Shown here piece after piece: positions 1 to 12,142 of a stretch of DNA of 64,000 bases. Location of the stretch: positions 248,001-312,000 of the forward strand of contig VDMD01000032.1 in assembly GCA_007026445.1 (NCBI GenBank). The letters are read 5' to 3'. The number at the start of each line of letters is the position of its first letter. Position 1 is the first letter of the stretch. This DNA is from Schizophyllum amplum. Lineage: Eukaryota > Basidiomycota > Agaricomycetes > Agaricales > Schizophyllaceae. The notes under the pieces are model-generated. The model saw only the letters and a list, made by a program, of their open reading frames with translations. It was not told the origin of the DNA and did not search any database. The translations under genes were made by a program, and so were the position numbers.

Positions 1-869
1 CCTCTCGTCGGATACCGTGCTCTGACTGAAGTGTGCTTAGCGCTTGTCCGACGAGATCCTCACTACGGACGCAACCTCAGCGCAAATTATGTCTCACCCA
101 GAGGAGGAACTGACCGGTAATGCTTGAGCTGGCAGGCTACAGGCGGTCAGCGGAAGTGCTCACGGTAGACGATGATTCAGTGCGGACCCGTGTCGATCGC
201 GCGGAACCCCTGCAAGACCGCCGCGACCACGAGAGGTGCTGTTCGCGAGTTCTTCCACGCCGTCCCGTAAATGACTCGAGTCGCAGTCATCGTGAAGAAC
301 TATCACGCTGGCAAGGGGATTGGGACTCAGTATGTACTAGGTACGTGGAAGCGTTATGCAGAGCTCGGTTGAGCGCCCAGCAATGATCACGGCAGTCCCC
401 GACTCTCCGAAGGAAGGAGGGTTTGTCTGGCAAGAAACGGTCAGGCACTCTGTACAAGCGACCGCAATTAACCCTTTTCTGGTAATCGCCTCTCGGCCGA
501 GCGTCCGACACTTCCTTTGGTTATGTTTGCCATCATCTCCCTTTCCAGGAGACCCCGTCCCCGCCTTCCCTCTCGTCCTCTACCTAGCAGATCGAGCTAT
601 ATCACAAGTATAGCCACCCAGACGCGCGCTGAAGTGCGCGGAATCCGTAGCGTCACGGTGGACTCGGGCGGTCACGACTTGTTACGGGCCTCGTGACCTG
701 CTCGTGACATATCAACATCTCCAGGAAACTGCCGGGAGGGGCCTCTGATGCGCGTCCAGCTTGCACTGCTGCCTGAGTCCTGCCCGACGCATCGAGCCAT
801 GAAGGCGGCGGCCGATGAGGCATATCAGTGTTTACCTAGGTTTTGCTTGGTTATGAATCACGTCTAGTA
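1..869. other. gene-poor stretch
   Basis: No convincing gene, promoter or repeat was seen here. The open frames overlap on both strands, are short and show no recognisable domain or clean splice pattern. The last 30 bases carry two near copies of a word like GAATCACGTCTAG, the second of which belongs to the left inverted repeat of the element starting at 870. Confidence 0.4.
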
Positions 870-2149
870 CCAGTGAGAATCGCGTCTAGCCAGAACGATG
901 CTCTTGATGGAATATATAGCCTATATATCGTGGTCGCTCAGCTACCGAAAGGCGCATATTTGAGATCGTGATATCGACGCCCCTCGAGCATAATATCGGA
1001 CGGAAGCCTGGTCATGTTTCAGGTCATTGGCGGGCAGCACTTTCGCCACCCTTGCTGCTTGCTGCTATATTTCCTATTCTTCCCGCTACACGCACATATA
1101 TGAGCATAAATCAATATATTTGTCTATATATGCAGTGCTATATACGACAACATTCACTAGATACAGGATCTGGGCCTGCCAGCCTGGCCGTACGCGTATA
1201 CAGGGCGTGCCTCGTCGAACCCGACGCGGACGTTCCACACTGCAGTATGCTCTTCGGCCTACAGCAAGGGCAGCGACATCTTCACGCAGAGGAAGGATGT
1301 GAGATGCGGCGACCGCGGGTGATTTCGGATGGGCATGAAGTATCCCTGCAAAGAGGACGTCAGCGACAATTCTTATCGAGCGTTGTGGGAACGTACCATG
1401 GCGTATTGCATGGGAGCTCGCTGCAACTGGCCTTCCAGCATATGCCAGTCTCCTACTACGTCGCGTGACGGGTGTCCGATGATCTTGACGGTTAGCTGCC
1501 AGCGACGAAGGCCTCCGGCGTCGGCGAGGTGGTGAACTGGACAGTGACGACATTCACGGCCACCCACGAAGCTACCGTACAGCTCGAAGGCAACGGTGTC
1601 AGCGCAGCGAGTGCCTTGGTCGTTGCCATCTTTGTCAACGTCGTTCTGGGATGCGAGCTTGCGCTGCGCACAGGCTGCGCACGACCGCTGATAGATATGA
1701 GCGAAGGGAGAGCAGTGCAGGCAGCATCTACAGCCAGCTCAAAGCCGATCTGCGGAGAGCCTACTTCAGCTCAGAAAGGCGACGATGCCAGGTAGAGGGA
1801 GAAGACAAGACGAAAACGATAAGTCGCGCTCGCAGTTGGCGAAGATCGCGTCTTGCTTTTCCCACGATCAGGCAGCGTTTTCGATTCCTGCGGCCCGCAC
1901 AAGCGACAGCGCGCATCGACGACTTCATTTCCCACGATCAGCTTCAGTGTCGATGTGAGAACGATTCTGAAACTTTCCAGGATTCCTGCCTTCACAAGCC
2001 AGGATTCGACTCGAGATTCACCGATTCAGAAGTAGGACCTCCATTTAATTTTAGAAGGTCGTCGGTGAGCATCGTAAAGCGTCGATTTCATGACATGGCC
2101 TCTAAAGGCCGATATCTGCATCGGGCAGGCTAGACGTGATTCTCACTGG
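870..2149. mobile_element. possible 1.28 kb non-autonomous TIR element
   Basis: The segment starts with CCAGTGAGAATCGCGTCTAGCC-like sequence at 870-891 and ends at 2128-2149 with its reverse complement, 21 of 22 positions matching. A terminal inverted-repeat pair about 1.28 kb apart without a transposase frame suggests a non-autonomous DNA transposon. The CAGTG start is seen in several cut-and-paste families, but I see no target-site duplication, so family and exact borders stay open. The interior is AT-rich near 900-1200 and has no clear coding capacity. A chance inverted repeat is the alternative. Confidence 0.35.
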
Positions 2150-3554
2150 GCCTTAACATCGCGAAAAAAACGCCCCGGATTTCACGCGTGATACGACCGG
2201 ACAATGCTCTGTATCACCCACAATTGTATATAATCTCGCGGTATACTATATGCCCATACAAATGAACTGACTTTCGAGACAAAGCGAGATCTACCCCACA
2301 AATTGATATAAAGGCGACAAGGCCGCTGCGCCTCATATAAGGCATTGTCCGCTCTATCTCGCGTTATGCCCTATATAAGCTCGGGCAGGGCGTTCTTGTT
2401 CCTACATGCAGCCAGGCTCCCATTTGAGGCAATCGAGTACTTACTCGCTTCGTCTCATCACCGGCCAGTAAAAGCGAAAAAAAACATGACATTGAGCATC
2501 AATAGATAGTACAAGACACGGCATACTTATGTATATGAACTAGTCGTAGAGAAACGGCGAGGTTGAGGAAGGAAGGGAGAAAGATGGTAAGGAGCAGCTG
2601 TGGGCTGGGCGCTGAGGCTTCAGGAGGTGAGGGCGGGCTCTGTTGATGAAGTGCCGGCTTCGTCCTCGCGCCGCCCTTTGCGTGAATGGAGACCGCATGA
2701 TCGCCCGCACCATTGTCGTTACGCTCGCCACTGTCACGAAGGCAGACAGAGGTATCAGCTAAATTATATCAGTAACAACGTCAAGAGGGGGCATACGGCA
2801 AGACCTACATCGGGTCGTCGCTGTGCGCTCGCCGAGAGCCCCGTAGCCTTCCATGTCTACGTGACAATGGGAAAAGCCGAGCTCCCAGCTCCGCATGCTG
2901 ACGGCTCTCCGCGAGAGCGCATAGAAGTCACTACACCGATGTCAGTCGCTGTGCATCGTGCCCTGCAAACATTATTCATACCTGTTGTAGACAGAGCCGC
3001 TCGCAATCGCGGACGCGCGCGCGTGGCAGGTGACGCACGCCGCCGTGCGCGCGCTGACGTTTGACGTCGTCGAGAAGCGCGAAGGCAAGGCCACGGCGTG
3101 CAAAGCGACGGCATGCTAGACTGCCTGACGCTGCTCGTGCTCACGAAGATGGAGTGAACTGACTGTCGAGGCTTGTAACATGGAAAGAGGAGATCTCTGG
3201 TAGTAGGAAGGTGAGTATATGCGCTCATATAAGACGAAACGTACTCATTAACGAGTAGATGCGGCTTGACATGCACGTCGTGTTATCCTAGGTTGGCCGT
3301 TCGCATAAGAGGCTGCTCGAGAGGGGAAGGGATGAGGAAGAGTGTGTTGTGTGAGGGTATGGGAAGAAGGGTGATCAGCGGCTCTGAAAAGGTGAGTATA
3401 TGCGCCGGTATACAGCATAAGACATACTTGTCGACGCGCGGTTTCCGAGTCAGCGTCCGCAAGAGTATCAGTGATAGGACTCTTGCGCCCGGAAACGTTT
3501 CTTGTTCTTAAAGCGCCCATCGCCCACGCCCGAGCTGGTATCTGCTTCGTCAAG
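2150..3554. other. gene-poor stretch with degenerate short repeats
   Basis: No gene can be supported. The region 2160-2400 is rich in TATA-like words and resembles 4430-4520 in short blocks (GCGAGAT and CACGCGTGAT words). A phrase like GGTGAGTATATGCGC occurs at about 3209 and again at about 3389. These look like remnants of old repeats. Confidence 0.3.
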
Positions 3555-3803
3555 TCAGTAGGTGCCGGCTCCGGCTCCAGCTCCTGCGGCTGGCAGCTGC
3601 AAGGGAGTTGGGGGCGCAGGTTCTTCCTCGTGGTGATCCGTGCTGGATGCTCCCGGTACCCGATGCGAGGACGCACGACGGCGACGGCGAGGACGTACGA
3701 CGGAAGCGGATAGAGATTGCTGACAAACAGTCGACGATTTTGGAGCTCGAGAGGTAAAGCGAAAAGGAAAGATGGTCTTGAACTTGTCGATGCAAGAAGT
3801 CAT
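3555..3803 (-). CDS. putative small protein, unknown function
   Basis: I do not recognise this gene. It is an 82-residue minus-strand frame starting MTSCIDKFKTIFPF, with an Arg-rich middle and an acidic-proline segment (EEEPAPPTP), ending in an Ala-Gly run. What favours it over its overlapping frames is the upstream layout on the minus strand: a TATAAAT box about 60 bases before the ATG, a pyrimidine-rich stretch, and a good initiation context (ATCACCATGAC). No domain, signal peptide or membrane segment is evident. It could still be a spurious frame or the first exon of a longer gene. Confidence 0.33.
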   Translation of the reverse strand: MTSCIDKFKTIFPFRFTSRAPKSSTVCQQSLSASVVRPRRRRRASSHRVPGASSTDHHEEEPAPPTPLQLPAAGAGAGAGTY

Positions 3804-5689
3804 GGTGATGATGGGGGCGGGAAAGAAGGAGCGCGATGCTCAGGTTGTGGAAGCCCCAATTTATACGATCGGCAAGAGGGCGGAAGAATCATGTGATCGC
3901 TCTAGGAATCGACGTCATCGAATCCGGCAGTTCGCGCCCGCGTGACGCTGTCGATCTTCAAGCTTCAACTTCAAGCGGCAAGCCTCAAGGCCTCACTGTC
4001 AGTCTTCAAGCTAAGTTCGAAGTCTACCAGTAATTCCTCCGAGTCCTATTGAGCCCTCGTTCGACTTCATCCATCCGCGGTGCGTGCTATGCCTAGCTTG
4101 CCTTTTGTGACTGGCTTTCTCATTGAACGTTTGAACGTTTGGCACGTTCGGCTGCGCTTCACACTGTCGAGAACATAAATTGACGCGCCCGTCTGCGAAG
4201 GCTAGAGCGCTAGCCGCCTGGACCAGCATTAGTATGCTCCCACGGAGATGCGAACTCCTCAACACCGGCAGCCCTGCCGCCATAGCTTACACGGCACGGG
4301 CGTGCCAATGGGAGGGTGAGCCACGACGGCCGGGCTTCGCGGCTGGCTTACCTTACCCTGTGTTATATGCCAGCCAGGCTTCCTTACCATGGTATATAAG
4401 AAGTCACAATGAGCATATGAGCTTTATAGTGACCCACAATACGTTGTTCAGTATATAAAGCGAGATAAAGGTGGCGGCCTGCGATATCACGCGTGATCGG
4501 ACCGGCGCGGGCCTTGCCGCGATTATATTCAAGGCAAAGGTAGATATACTTTTGACATTTTTCGCGATGAACGTCTACCCTTGCGCTTGTCTTAATTTCA
4601 GCTGAGTACAGCAAGAAATTTAGTTGACTGCGTTAAGCAATGGGGGCCCAGCACTGCACAGGTAGGTAGAGGCTTCATGCGTATCGTATTACAGTCTTGG
4701 GAGTTAGACGTGGGCGATACGAATAAGGATGACTGAGAGCTGCTGAGAGCGCGGTGTCGAGACTCGAGATGGCACCCGGCACTTTCCGGCAAGCGCGATG
4801 CGGCGCAATGAAGCAGCACGCTAGTAGCCTAAGTACGATGTACCACAGTCATTGTGAGGATGTTAGGGACATATACTTACATGCCTATAAACTCATCGTG
4901 GGCACCATGCGTACTCTGCAAAATTGCCCGTGCTACCGATGGTATCTCGATCCTCCATGGGTGACGAGAGTACGCGCAACGCTCGCCCATTGAGGATCAA
5001 TCGATCACCGCCTAGTTACGCGCATAGAATATCGACATGAAGCAAGTGCAGTGTGCGTGGGACAACAATTCAAAACTTTAAAGAGAGTCGGGGAACTGGC
5101 GCCCCGCGCCGCTACCGATAAAATAGCCTGCCGGCCGACGACGACATGATGTCATTACAGCCCCGGCCCGATAAGCCGAATTCGAACTTCAACTTGACAG
5201 TCGTCTTCACTTCAACTTGTCTTCTGAATTCAGTTCGAAGATGAACGACATGACTCACTGTCCTTGCCTTTTGATCACGCAGAGCGTGCGGAACGCACGA
5301 CGTAATCTTATCAAGCTAAGCAGCGGTGCATGCACCGTGCAGCGAAGTTCCGAAGCTTCGAAGTCACGAACGGTTGCTGTCGGTGAGCGCAATGCCAATC
5401 TCTCGCGAGGCGCGTCTGAATTCCTGTCTCGCAGCCACCTTACAGCTATACGAAATAATGAGAGGCGTTACTAGTACGGCAATTGCACGGAAGAAGCTTG
5501 TCTTCCCACGCACATCGAACATGGCGGGAAAGCTTGAAGGTTATTTACTGGTGCTAGGAATCGATGGAGATCATTCATATTTTGCTTCGTCGTGTGGAAG
5601 TCCTGCGAAGCATCGTCACCGCGTATTCTGGGGTGCTTTTCGTGTATCGTGTCCCAAGGACGGTGATCTTCATCTCTTCCCCAACCACC
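3804..5689. other. no gene recognised
   Basis: Apart from the TATA box listed separately, nothing with protein-like composition or consistent splice signals was found. Short CTTCAA-rich words recur at 3955-4025 and 5180-5245. Several frames overlap without any domain resemblance. Confidence 0.35.
3859..3865 (-). promoter_or_regulatory. TATA box of the small gene
   Basis: TATAAAT on the minus strand, about 56-62 bases upstream of the ATG at 3803, followed by a CT-rich tract. This spacing is common for TATA-containing fungal promoters. Confidence 0.35.
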
Positions 5690-6926
5690 ATGGCCACCGC
5701 TAACAGCGGAAAAATCTGGCGGTGCGTATCGTGCCCTCAGTGTTGGCAATACATACTCACTCCTCAGTCCAGATGCGAGATATTTGGCTGTAATGATCCT
5801 TTCTTCCCGAGAGGTTCGGAACGACACGCAACCTACGCGGAAAAGCGCAGGTCACACCACGAGAACGTACATAGTCAACAGACTACGGTGAATTGGGATG
5901 GTGCGTTATCTTTCCACTAGTCTTCTTGCGCTTCTTGACATATGATCGTCAGGGTCGAAGGTTGCAGTCCGACGCGACAGTCACACGGGCCTCTTCTACT
6001 GCCCGTGCCGCGCGCCGAAGCACGCGCGCAGGAATGGCCGACACCTGAGGGCTATATGTCGTCTCAAAACCCATCCGCCTCGTGGAAAGACTGGAGGGTT
6101 GGAAGACACGGAAGACGAGGATGAGGATGGAGACGAAGGTGATATGTCGGGGCACAATGGACGTGCTTCTGGAGACGAGGACACCTCGTACGAGCCCGAT
6201 GAAGGCGATCACAGCGAAGAAGAGTCAGTTGAGTACACGGAGGACGTGGAGGATAGCTCTTCGGTGATCGAGATCGTATCGAGGAGTGCAAGCCCCGCTC
6301 CCGCCCCATTCCGCTCGACCGCCCGGCGTCCTACGTCTACTGCTGCTCGGCGTCCTACAGCGTCAACAGCCGCCCGACCCCCCGCGTCGTCAGCCAGCGT
6401 ACGGCGCCCCACGCCGTCGGCCAGTACACGTCGTCCCGCATCCTCGGCCAGCACGCAGCCGTCGTCTGGCCTCAGCGCCCGCGCTAGTGCATCCGCGCGT
6501 CGCCTGAGCTCGGCGACAGCCTTGGTACGTGGACCGCATCCTTCCTGTATACGGACAGACGCTAACTCAAACCGTCTGTTGCTGAACCCAAACCGTCCGG
6601 CAAATCGCAGAATTCGACTCCGTCCATGTCTCGTCGCGGCAAACGATCTCCTACCCCGGTGATGGTACCCAGGAGGAAGCGAATCAAAGTAGGTCGTCAT
6701 TCATTGTTTATTCTCAATGTTGACGGCCCATCGTACGCAGCACGATCCCAGCTCGGACGACTCGGAAATGGTCTTGGCCGCGGAGCTTGAGGAGGTACGC
6801 GAACATCCGATCAGCTATCGTAAACCGATGTTGACACTGTAGCAGCTGGAGCGGGAGGAGAGGAAGGAGCAACTGAAGCGCAAAATTGTACAGCTGAAGA
6901 AGAAGGGTGTGAAGGGGCATAAGTGA
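5690..6926 (+). CDS. basic/acidic nuclear-type protein with C-terminal coiled coil
   Basis: Five exons can be joined without breaking frame: 5690-5900, 5953-6524, 6611-6688, 6741-6794 and 6843-6926, giving 332 residues. The start ATG has a strong context (CACCATGGC). The N-terminal 100 residues hold two Cys/His clusters (CVSCPQC with a later RCEIFGC, and FYCPCRAPKHARR with a following His and Cys), which may bind zinc. Then come an Asp/Glu-rich stretch (EDTEDEDEDGDEGD), a long Ser/Pro/Arg/Ala low-complexity region with a repeated ARRPT-like motif, a basic patch (PRRKRIK) and a C-terminal Lys/Glu coiled coil. The composition suggests a nuclear or chromatin-associated protein; the function is unknown. 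The exon 2-3 intron uses a GCTAAC branch site and its boundaries were chosen to keep the frame. Confidence 0.6.
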
Positions 6927-7166
6927 AGTCAGGATGACTGAGACTTGGTCGTGCCAACAAGCTTCTTGAAGATTTTCTTGCAACGTCTCACTGATGAATC
7001 TTGTACACTAGTGACCACTGACTGGCTCATCCCTTGTTCATTGAGTCGACTCGTCGGCAATATCATAAATTAATAACCCAAAACCCATAGCACTGTCACT
7101 ACATGCGACGCCCAATAAGACATAGATGTACTTCTTATCAGTACAGCTGGATGGCCACTTGCTGGA

Positions 7167-8803
7167 TTAAGCAGCCAACTCGTACAAGAACGACACCGCC
7201 AGCTTCGTGAACTGGATCGCGTGACCCCAGTCGATGCCGCGCGCGATGTCGGTCTCGGTGTGGGCCTTAGGGTTGTCATCGCCGGTGATCGCCTCGTACG
7301 GGGAGACTGCGGCGAAGCCGGCCGCGGTCCAGCTGGCGTGGTCGGCGCAAGCGTAGCCACACTGATGGCGTATGAGCTCGGGTGAGGAATGGACGGGGGA
7401 AAAGACTGAAGGGTGAGGAACACACGGTGGAAAGGCATGGCCGAGAAAAGGAATAGACGTGGAAAGGCATAGACAGGAAAAGAAAGAGGAGGAAGAGGAG
7501 CAGCTACGTACGGGTGTGTTCATGACCCAGGGGATGTCGGCGTAGGTCTCGACGAGGCTCTTGACGAACTCGTTCAAGTCCGCGTCAACGTTGTCGGCCT
7601 GGAGAGCGAAGACTTGCTCGGTACCGGAGGCGTAGCTAGCACAGTGTTTAGCTCAGACGGTATACGAAGCGCGATCATAGAAAAGCTCACTATCCAGACC
7701 TCTCGAGCTCCATGAAGCCCCGGACTTCAATGCCATCCTCCGCGTACTTTGTCGCGACATCCTGCGAGCCGAGCAAGCCAGCGTCGCCGGCGGCGTACCA
7801 GTGGAACTCGATGGGCGTCGTAGGCTTGAAGCCGAAGTTGATCAGGATGCGCATGGCTTCCGCCAGGTTCACGACGCCCGTGCCGTCGTCGTCGGCGCCT
7901 GAGAGTGGGAGGTGTTAGGTTGCGCATGCGTAAAGGAGTTTAGGAATGGACGAGGGGATGGGAGGGGCGCTGTGGTGGATATATCAAACTCTAGACGCAC
8001 CAGGAGCAGGACCGTTGACGGGGTCTTGCGAGTTGGTAGAGTCCAAGTGCGCGCCGATGATGGTGACGGGACCCTCGGTGCTGCCCTCGATGCGTGCGAT
8101 GACGCTGTACTGCTCGAAGCCGCTGTGCTCGAACTTAGACACCGAGACGAGGTCGTGGGAGTTGGCGAACTGGAGAACAGAATCAATACAGAGTTTAGTC
8201 ACGGCGCGACTCAAGCCACTCAAGAATATGCGGCGCGCAACTTGGGGAACCAGGGCGCGAAACGTACCTGTTGAGCGAGACCGTAGACCCAGTCGCTGGC
8301 GCTCTTGCCATCAGTCGAGTTGTAGTAGCGGTTGTTGAACTTGGTGGTGAGCTCGCTGAGGTAGGCTATCTGAGTCTCGGAGGCGATAAGGTTCAGGGCG
8401 CCGTGCAACTCGGACTGGTGGCTCGGCGTGGGGTCTGTGCGAAAGCCTCAGAAAGCGCTCTCGTTCCAGATGCTGCGTATGTACTCACACGTCGTGCGTG
8501 CCGCCACCTTCGCCTTCTTGACTGCCAGGGCTTGCTTGCGCTCGTACGTCTCGGTGACATCGAACTGGGTGCGCGTTAGCTATCAAGATCGCAGTGAGAG
8601 GTAGTACGACGCACAAACTTGGTGCCAGTCTTCATGAGCTCCAGCTTCTCGTCTGCCGTCTTCCAAATCGGCTCCGCGCCATCCTGAAGGCTCAAGAGAC
8701 GCAGGCCGGACGCGACGTTCTGCTTGATCTCGTCTTGCGCGAGGGGGGCAGCAAGCGCGAGAGCAGAAAGAGCGGACAGGAGGAGACCGTACGACAGCTT
8801 CAT
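7167..8803 (-). CDS. secreted M28-family peptidase-like protein, copy 1
   Basis: A multi-exon minus-strand gene, roughly 390 residues. Exon 1 starts at 8803 with a clear signal peptide (MKLSYGLLLSALSALALAAP) and a propeptide-like segment. Later exons give the M28 zinc aminopeptidase landmarks: GAHLDS (first His ligand), ADDDGTG (bridging Asp), WYAAGDAGLLGSQ, MELERSGY, a CGYACADHASW segment and AHTETD (last His ligand). In the family the third motif normally reads AEEGGLLGSQ; here the catalytic-base Glu is Gly and the next Glu is Asp. The fourth normally reads MELDMTGY; here the metal Asp is Glu. The fold and secretion are well supported, but activity is doubtful. It would act outside the cell or in a vacuole-like compartment. 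Confidence 0.82.
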
Positions 8804-8875
8804 GATGAAGTGCGACTGTGAGGGGGGAAGGGAAAGTGCGATAGAAGGAATGAATATTGATGAGTATTGAACGCA

Positions 8876-8883
8876 CTTATATA
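8876..8883 (-). promoter_or_regulatory. TATA box of M28 copy 1
   Basis: TATATAAG on the minus strand about 75 bases upstream of the ATG at 8803. The same box occurs at the equivalent place of copy 2, so the promoter was included in the duplication. Confidence 0.5.
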
Positions 8884-9590
8884 CGCGCACGCTCGCACGC
8901 CAGAGAAACTGCAAAGGAAGCTTTACGCGACGGTTGCAGAACCGCGCGCCACGTGAGTGCCAAGTCCATACCACTTGAAGAGTCGAGCGGGCACATATCG
9001 TGTGCTCGCGGAGGTGCCGCGTTTCAATGGGCGACGCATGAGGCGAGGTGCTACGCGGGCGACCATTGTGATAGGCCTCCAGCCAGGGCTCGTGATGGTT
9101 GGCCATAGAATGGTCGACCGTGAGCACAAGGACTGAAGCTGAAGCACGAACATTAACTTCTGCTGCAAGGCCTCGCTCCGGTACTAGAAAGCCCGGCGTC
9201 AACAGTGCCTTGCGAACGATGGGGTCGAGAAGCCGGACTCTGAGAAGGCGGGTGCCAGTTGGTATGATGCCGGCAAAAAAAAAACACCTCGGCCAGTACG
9301 CTGAGAACTGCAAGCGTGATGTAAGTAGAAGTGAATTGTAACCTGAGAAAGGCAATCAGGTACAGGCGTGCATAGCAAGTGCTCACGAGTGCTCACCGTG
9401 CTCGGAGCCCGAGTGTGGAATACATAGCTGAGTAAAGATCATAAGTTATGCAGGCTGTCGGTAGTCATAGTACCCAATTACGCTGTGACTCGAAAGACGA
9501 ACATCGGACATTGCCGGCTGTCTCGATAGGCGCCCCCCTCTATTACGACTTCTACTTATACCGCTTCTCCTATGCATCTGGCCCTGATAA

Positions 9591-10331
9591 ATGGCATGGC
9601 CGCCGGTTTCTGAATGCATCTGGCCCGGCGTAATCCACCTCGAATTTCCCTCCGCGGGCCACCCCATAATCTGCGCGCTGGCAATTAATCATAGATGACG
9701 GGGCTTGAGCTCACCTTGATAGATATCCTTGAGTACAATAAACATGATGCTGGTCATGCCCTTCACGCGCGAAGTACAGGTAAATGCCATGCAGCGGCTA
9801 CTAACTTATAAGTACCGTCTGCCACTCCGTGAGTTCCTCTGGGCTGCAGCTTCTCGGGGAGGATGTGCAGGGTACTTACACTAAACAGAAAAGTAACAGC
9901 CAGGAAGTCCGAGTGAGTGACGGCCTGCGAGCTGACCACGAGAGACTGCGGGCGTTAAGGTCAAGGTGGCGGAGCAAGAACAATGGCGTTCGGTAAGCGC
10001 CGGGCGCTAATTACCTGATTTCAAACTCCGATGACATTCGCGGAACGGCGACCAGTTGGAAAACTCTGCCCGCACCAGCGTGACTCTCTCCCTTCCTATA
10101 GCTCGTCATACTGACCTTTGTTATACGTATATACCATTGTGATTGTATGGTATGGAACAAGGAGGGTCAAGATGTAGTATACTGCAGGTGCGTCGCAAGC
10201 CGGGAAGACGGCAAGTGCGTGTCATTGACCTCAAAAGCCTGAGACGTTTTTGGACACTATACCGCCCCTAACTCCGGGATCTTGTCCAACTTGTCCGACT
10301 CGACAGGGGCAGGCGCGACGGCGTTGCGGTT
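9591..10331 (-). pseudogene. SDR gene remnant, split by an insertion
   Basis: Two minus-strand fragments match the intact SDR gene at 13288-14101. The piece at about 9591-9667 encodes GW..E.NSRWIT..Q...TGGHAIY, the C-terminus. The piece at about 10262-10331 encodes NAVAPAPVESDKLDKIPEL, matching NAVAPGPVESEMLNKIPEEL. In the intact gene these segments are about 70 bases apart; here they are about 590 apart. The rest of the gene, including the cofactor and catalytic motifs, is gone. This is the partner SDR of M28 copy 1 after duplication and decay. Confidence 0.75.
9680..10255. other. ~0.55 kb insertion inside the SDR remnant
   Basis: This sequence separates the two SDR fragments and has no counterpart in the intact gene. 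No terminal repeat, coding frame or target duplication was recognised. It may be a short non-autonomous element or filler DNA. Confidence 0.4.
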
Positions 10332-10516
10332 CCCGTCGAGTACTACACGAGTGACCACTGACCGGTTCATCCCGAGTCAACTCGTCGGCATCGACATAAA
10401 TTATATCCTCCAAGCCTATAAATCATGACACCAGACCCACATGCCCGCTACTGACGCCCAAGCAAACATAGATGTACTTCGTGTATATCGGTACAGCTGG
10501 ATAGCCCCTGCCTGGA

Positions 10517-12142
10517 TTACGCAGACAACTCGTACAAAAATGCAGTCGCCAGCCACGCGAACTGGATTGAGTGCAACATGTCCAGGCGGGAATCGAGGTC
10601 TTCCTCGGTGTGGACGTAAGGGTTGTCATTGCCGTCGAGCGCCTCGTACGTTGTTACTGCGGGGAAACCGAGCTCGTTCCAGCTGGCGTAGTCGGAGCAA
10701 GCGTGGCCGCACTGGTGGTGGGTGAGATTGGGTCGAGGAATTGGTGTGGAAAGAGGATGGAGGAGTGGTGAGACATGGAATAGTTACGTACGGGTGTGTT
10801 CATGACCCAGGGGAAGTCGGTGTAGGTGCCGATGAGGCTTTTGAGGAACTCAGTCAAAGCCGGGTCGACGTTGTCCGGCTGGAGGGCGATGACTTGCTCG
10901 GTGTTGGATTTGTAGCTAGCACGATCGTCAGCTCAAAGGTATGGATAGCGCGATCACAGAACATGGGGTGCCTTCGGCAGACAGTCCCGTATTCGGTCCT
11001 GTCCCCATCCCCGGGACATGATGAAAGGCAGGGAACACTCACTATCCAGACCTCTCGATCTCCATGAAGCCACGGACTTCAATCCCGTCCTCCGCGTACT
11101 TGGTAGCGATATCCTGCGAGCCAAGCAAGCCGGCCTCGCCGGCGGCGTACCAGTGGAACTCGACGGGCGTCTTGGGCGCAAAGTTGCCCACCCTCATCAG
11201 GTTGCGCATGCCCTCGAGCAGGTTGATGGCGCCCGAGCCGTTGTCGTCGCCGCCTGGAAGCGGTAGGTGTTAGTTCGCGGATACGCAAAGGAGTTTAGGG
11301 ATGCATGAGGAGATGAGAGGGGCGCTGTGGTGTCCATGTCAGACTGTAGACGCACCAGGAGCGGTGCCGTTGACGGGGTCTTTCGAGTTGATAGAGTCCA
11401 AGTGCGCGCCGATGATGGTGACGGGACCCTCGGTGCTACCCTCGACACGTGCGATGACGCTGTACTGCTCGAAGCCGCTGTGCTCGAACTTGGACACCGA
11501 GGCGAGGCTGTGGCCGTTGGCAAACTAGGGATCAGAATCAGTACAGAGTTCAGCCACGGCGCGACTCAGGAATATATGGCGTGCAACCTAGGGCGCGAAA
11601 CATACCTTGGTAGCGGTTTTAAAGATATAGTCGCTGGCATCCTTGCCGCTGGACGCGTTGTAGTAGCGGTTGTTGAAGAAGTGGGCGAACTCCCCGAGGT
11701 AAGCCAACATGACCTCCGTGTTAAAGCCATTCAGGATCCCGCTCATCTCGGCCTTGTGGCTCGGCGTGGGGTCTGTGCGAAGGTATCAGAAAGCGCCCCC
11801 GTTCCGAATACTGCACATGCACTCACACGTCGTCTGGGCCGCCACCTTCGCCTTGTTGGCTGCCAGGGTTTGCTTGCGCTCGTACGTCTCAGTGACATCG
11901 AACTGGGTGCGAGTCAGCTACCAAGAATCGCAGGGAGACGTAGTACGACGCACAAACTTGGTGCTAGTCTTCATGAGCTCCAGCTTCTCGTCTGCCGTCT
12001 TCCAGACCGGCTCCACGCCATCCTCCAGGCTCAAGAGGCGCAGGCCGGACGCGGCGTTTTGCTCGATCTCATCTTGCGCTAAGGGGGCAGCGAGCGCGAG
12101 AGCAGAAAGAGCGGAAAGGAGGAGACCGTACAACAGCTTCAT
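10517..12142 (-). CDS. secreted M28-family peptidase-like protein, copy 2
   Basis: Paralogue of the gene at 7167-8803 with the same exon layout. The start at 12142 gives a nearly identical signal peptide (MKLLYGLLLSALSALALAAP). Visible motifs are GAHLDS, GGDDNGSG, WYAAGEAGLLGSQ, MEIERSGY-type, CGHACSDYASW and YVHTEED. As in copy 1, the catalytic-base Glu of the EE pair is Gly and the metal Asp of MELD is Glu, but here the second Glu of the pair is kept. The Asp after the bridging Asp is Asn, and the conserved His of SDHASW is Tyr. The copies therefore share two active-site losses and differ in others, which points to an ancestral change before the duplication. A poly-G run of 13 lies just upstream of the ATG. 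Confidence 0.8.

Larger units (their letters stand above)
7011..9667. repeat. segmental duplication, unit A (M28 + SDR 3' end)
   Basis: This block is homologous, in the same order and orientation, to 10351-13380. Both begin with GTGACCACTG, contain an M28 peptidase gene on the minus strand, then a shared upstream region (for example CTGAAGCTGAAGCACGAACA at about 9134 and 12508), then the 3' end of an SDR gene. Divergence differs along its length: exons are well conserved and intergenic parts are patchy. Confidence 0.75.
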
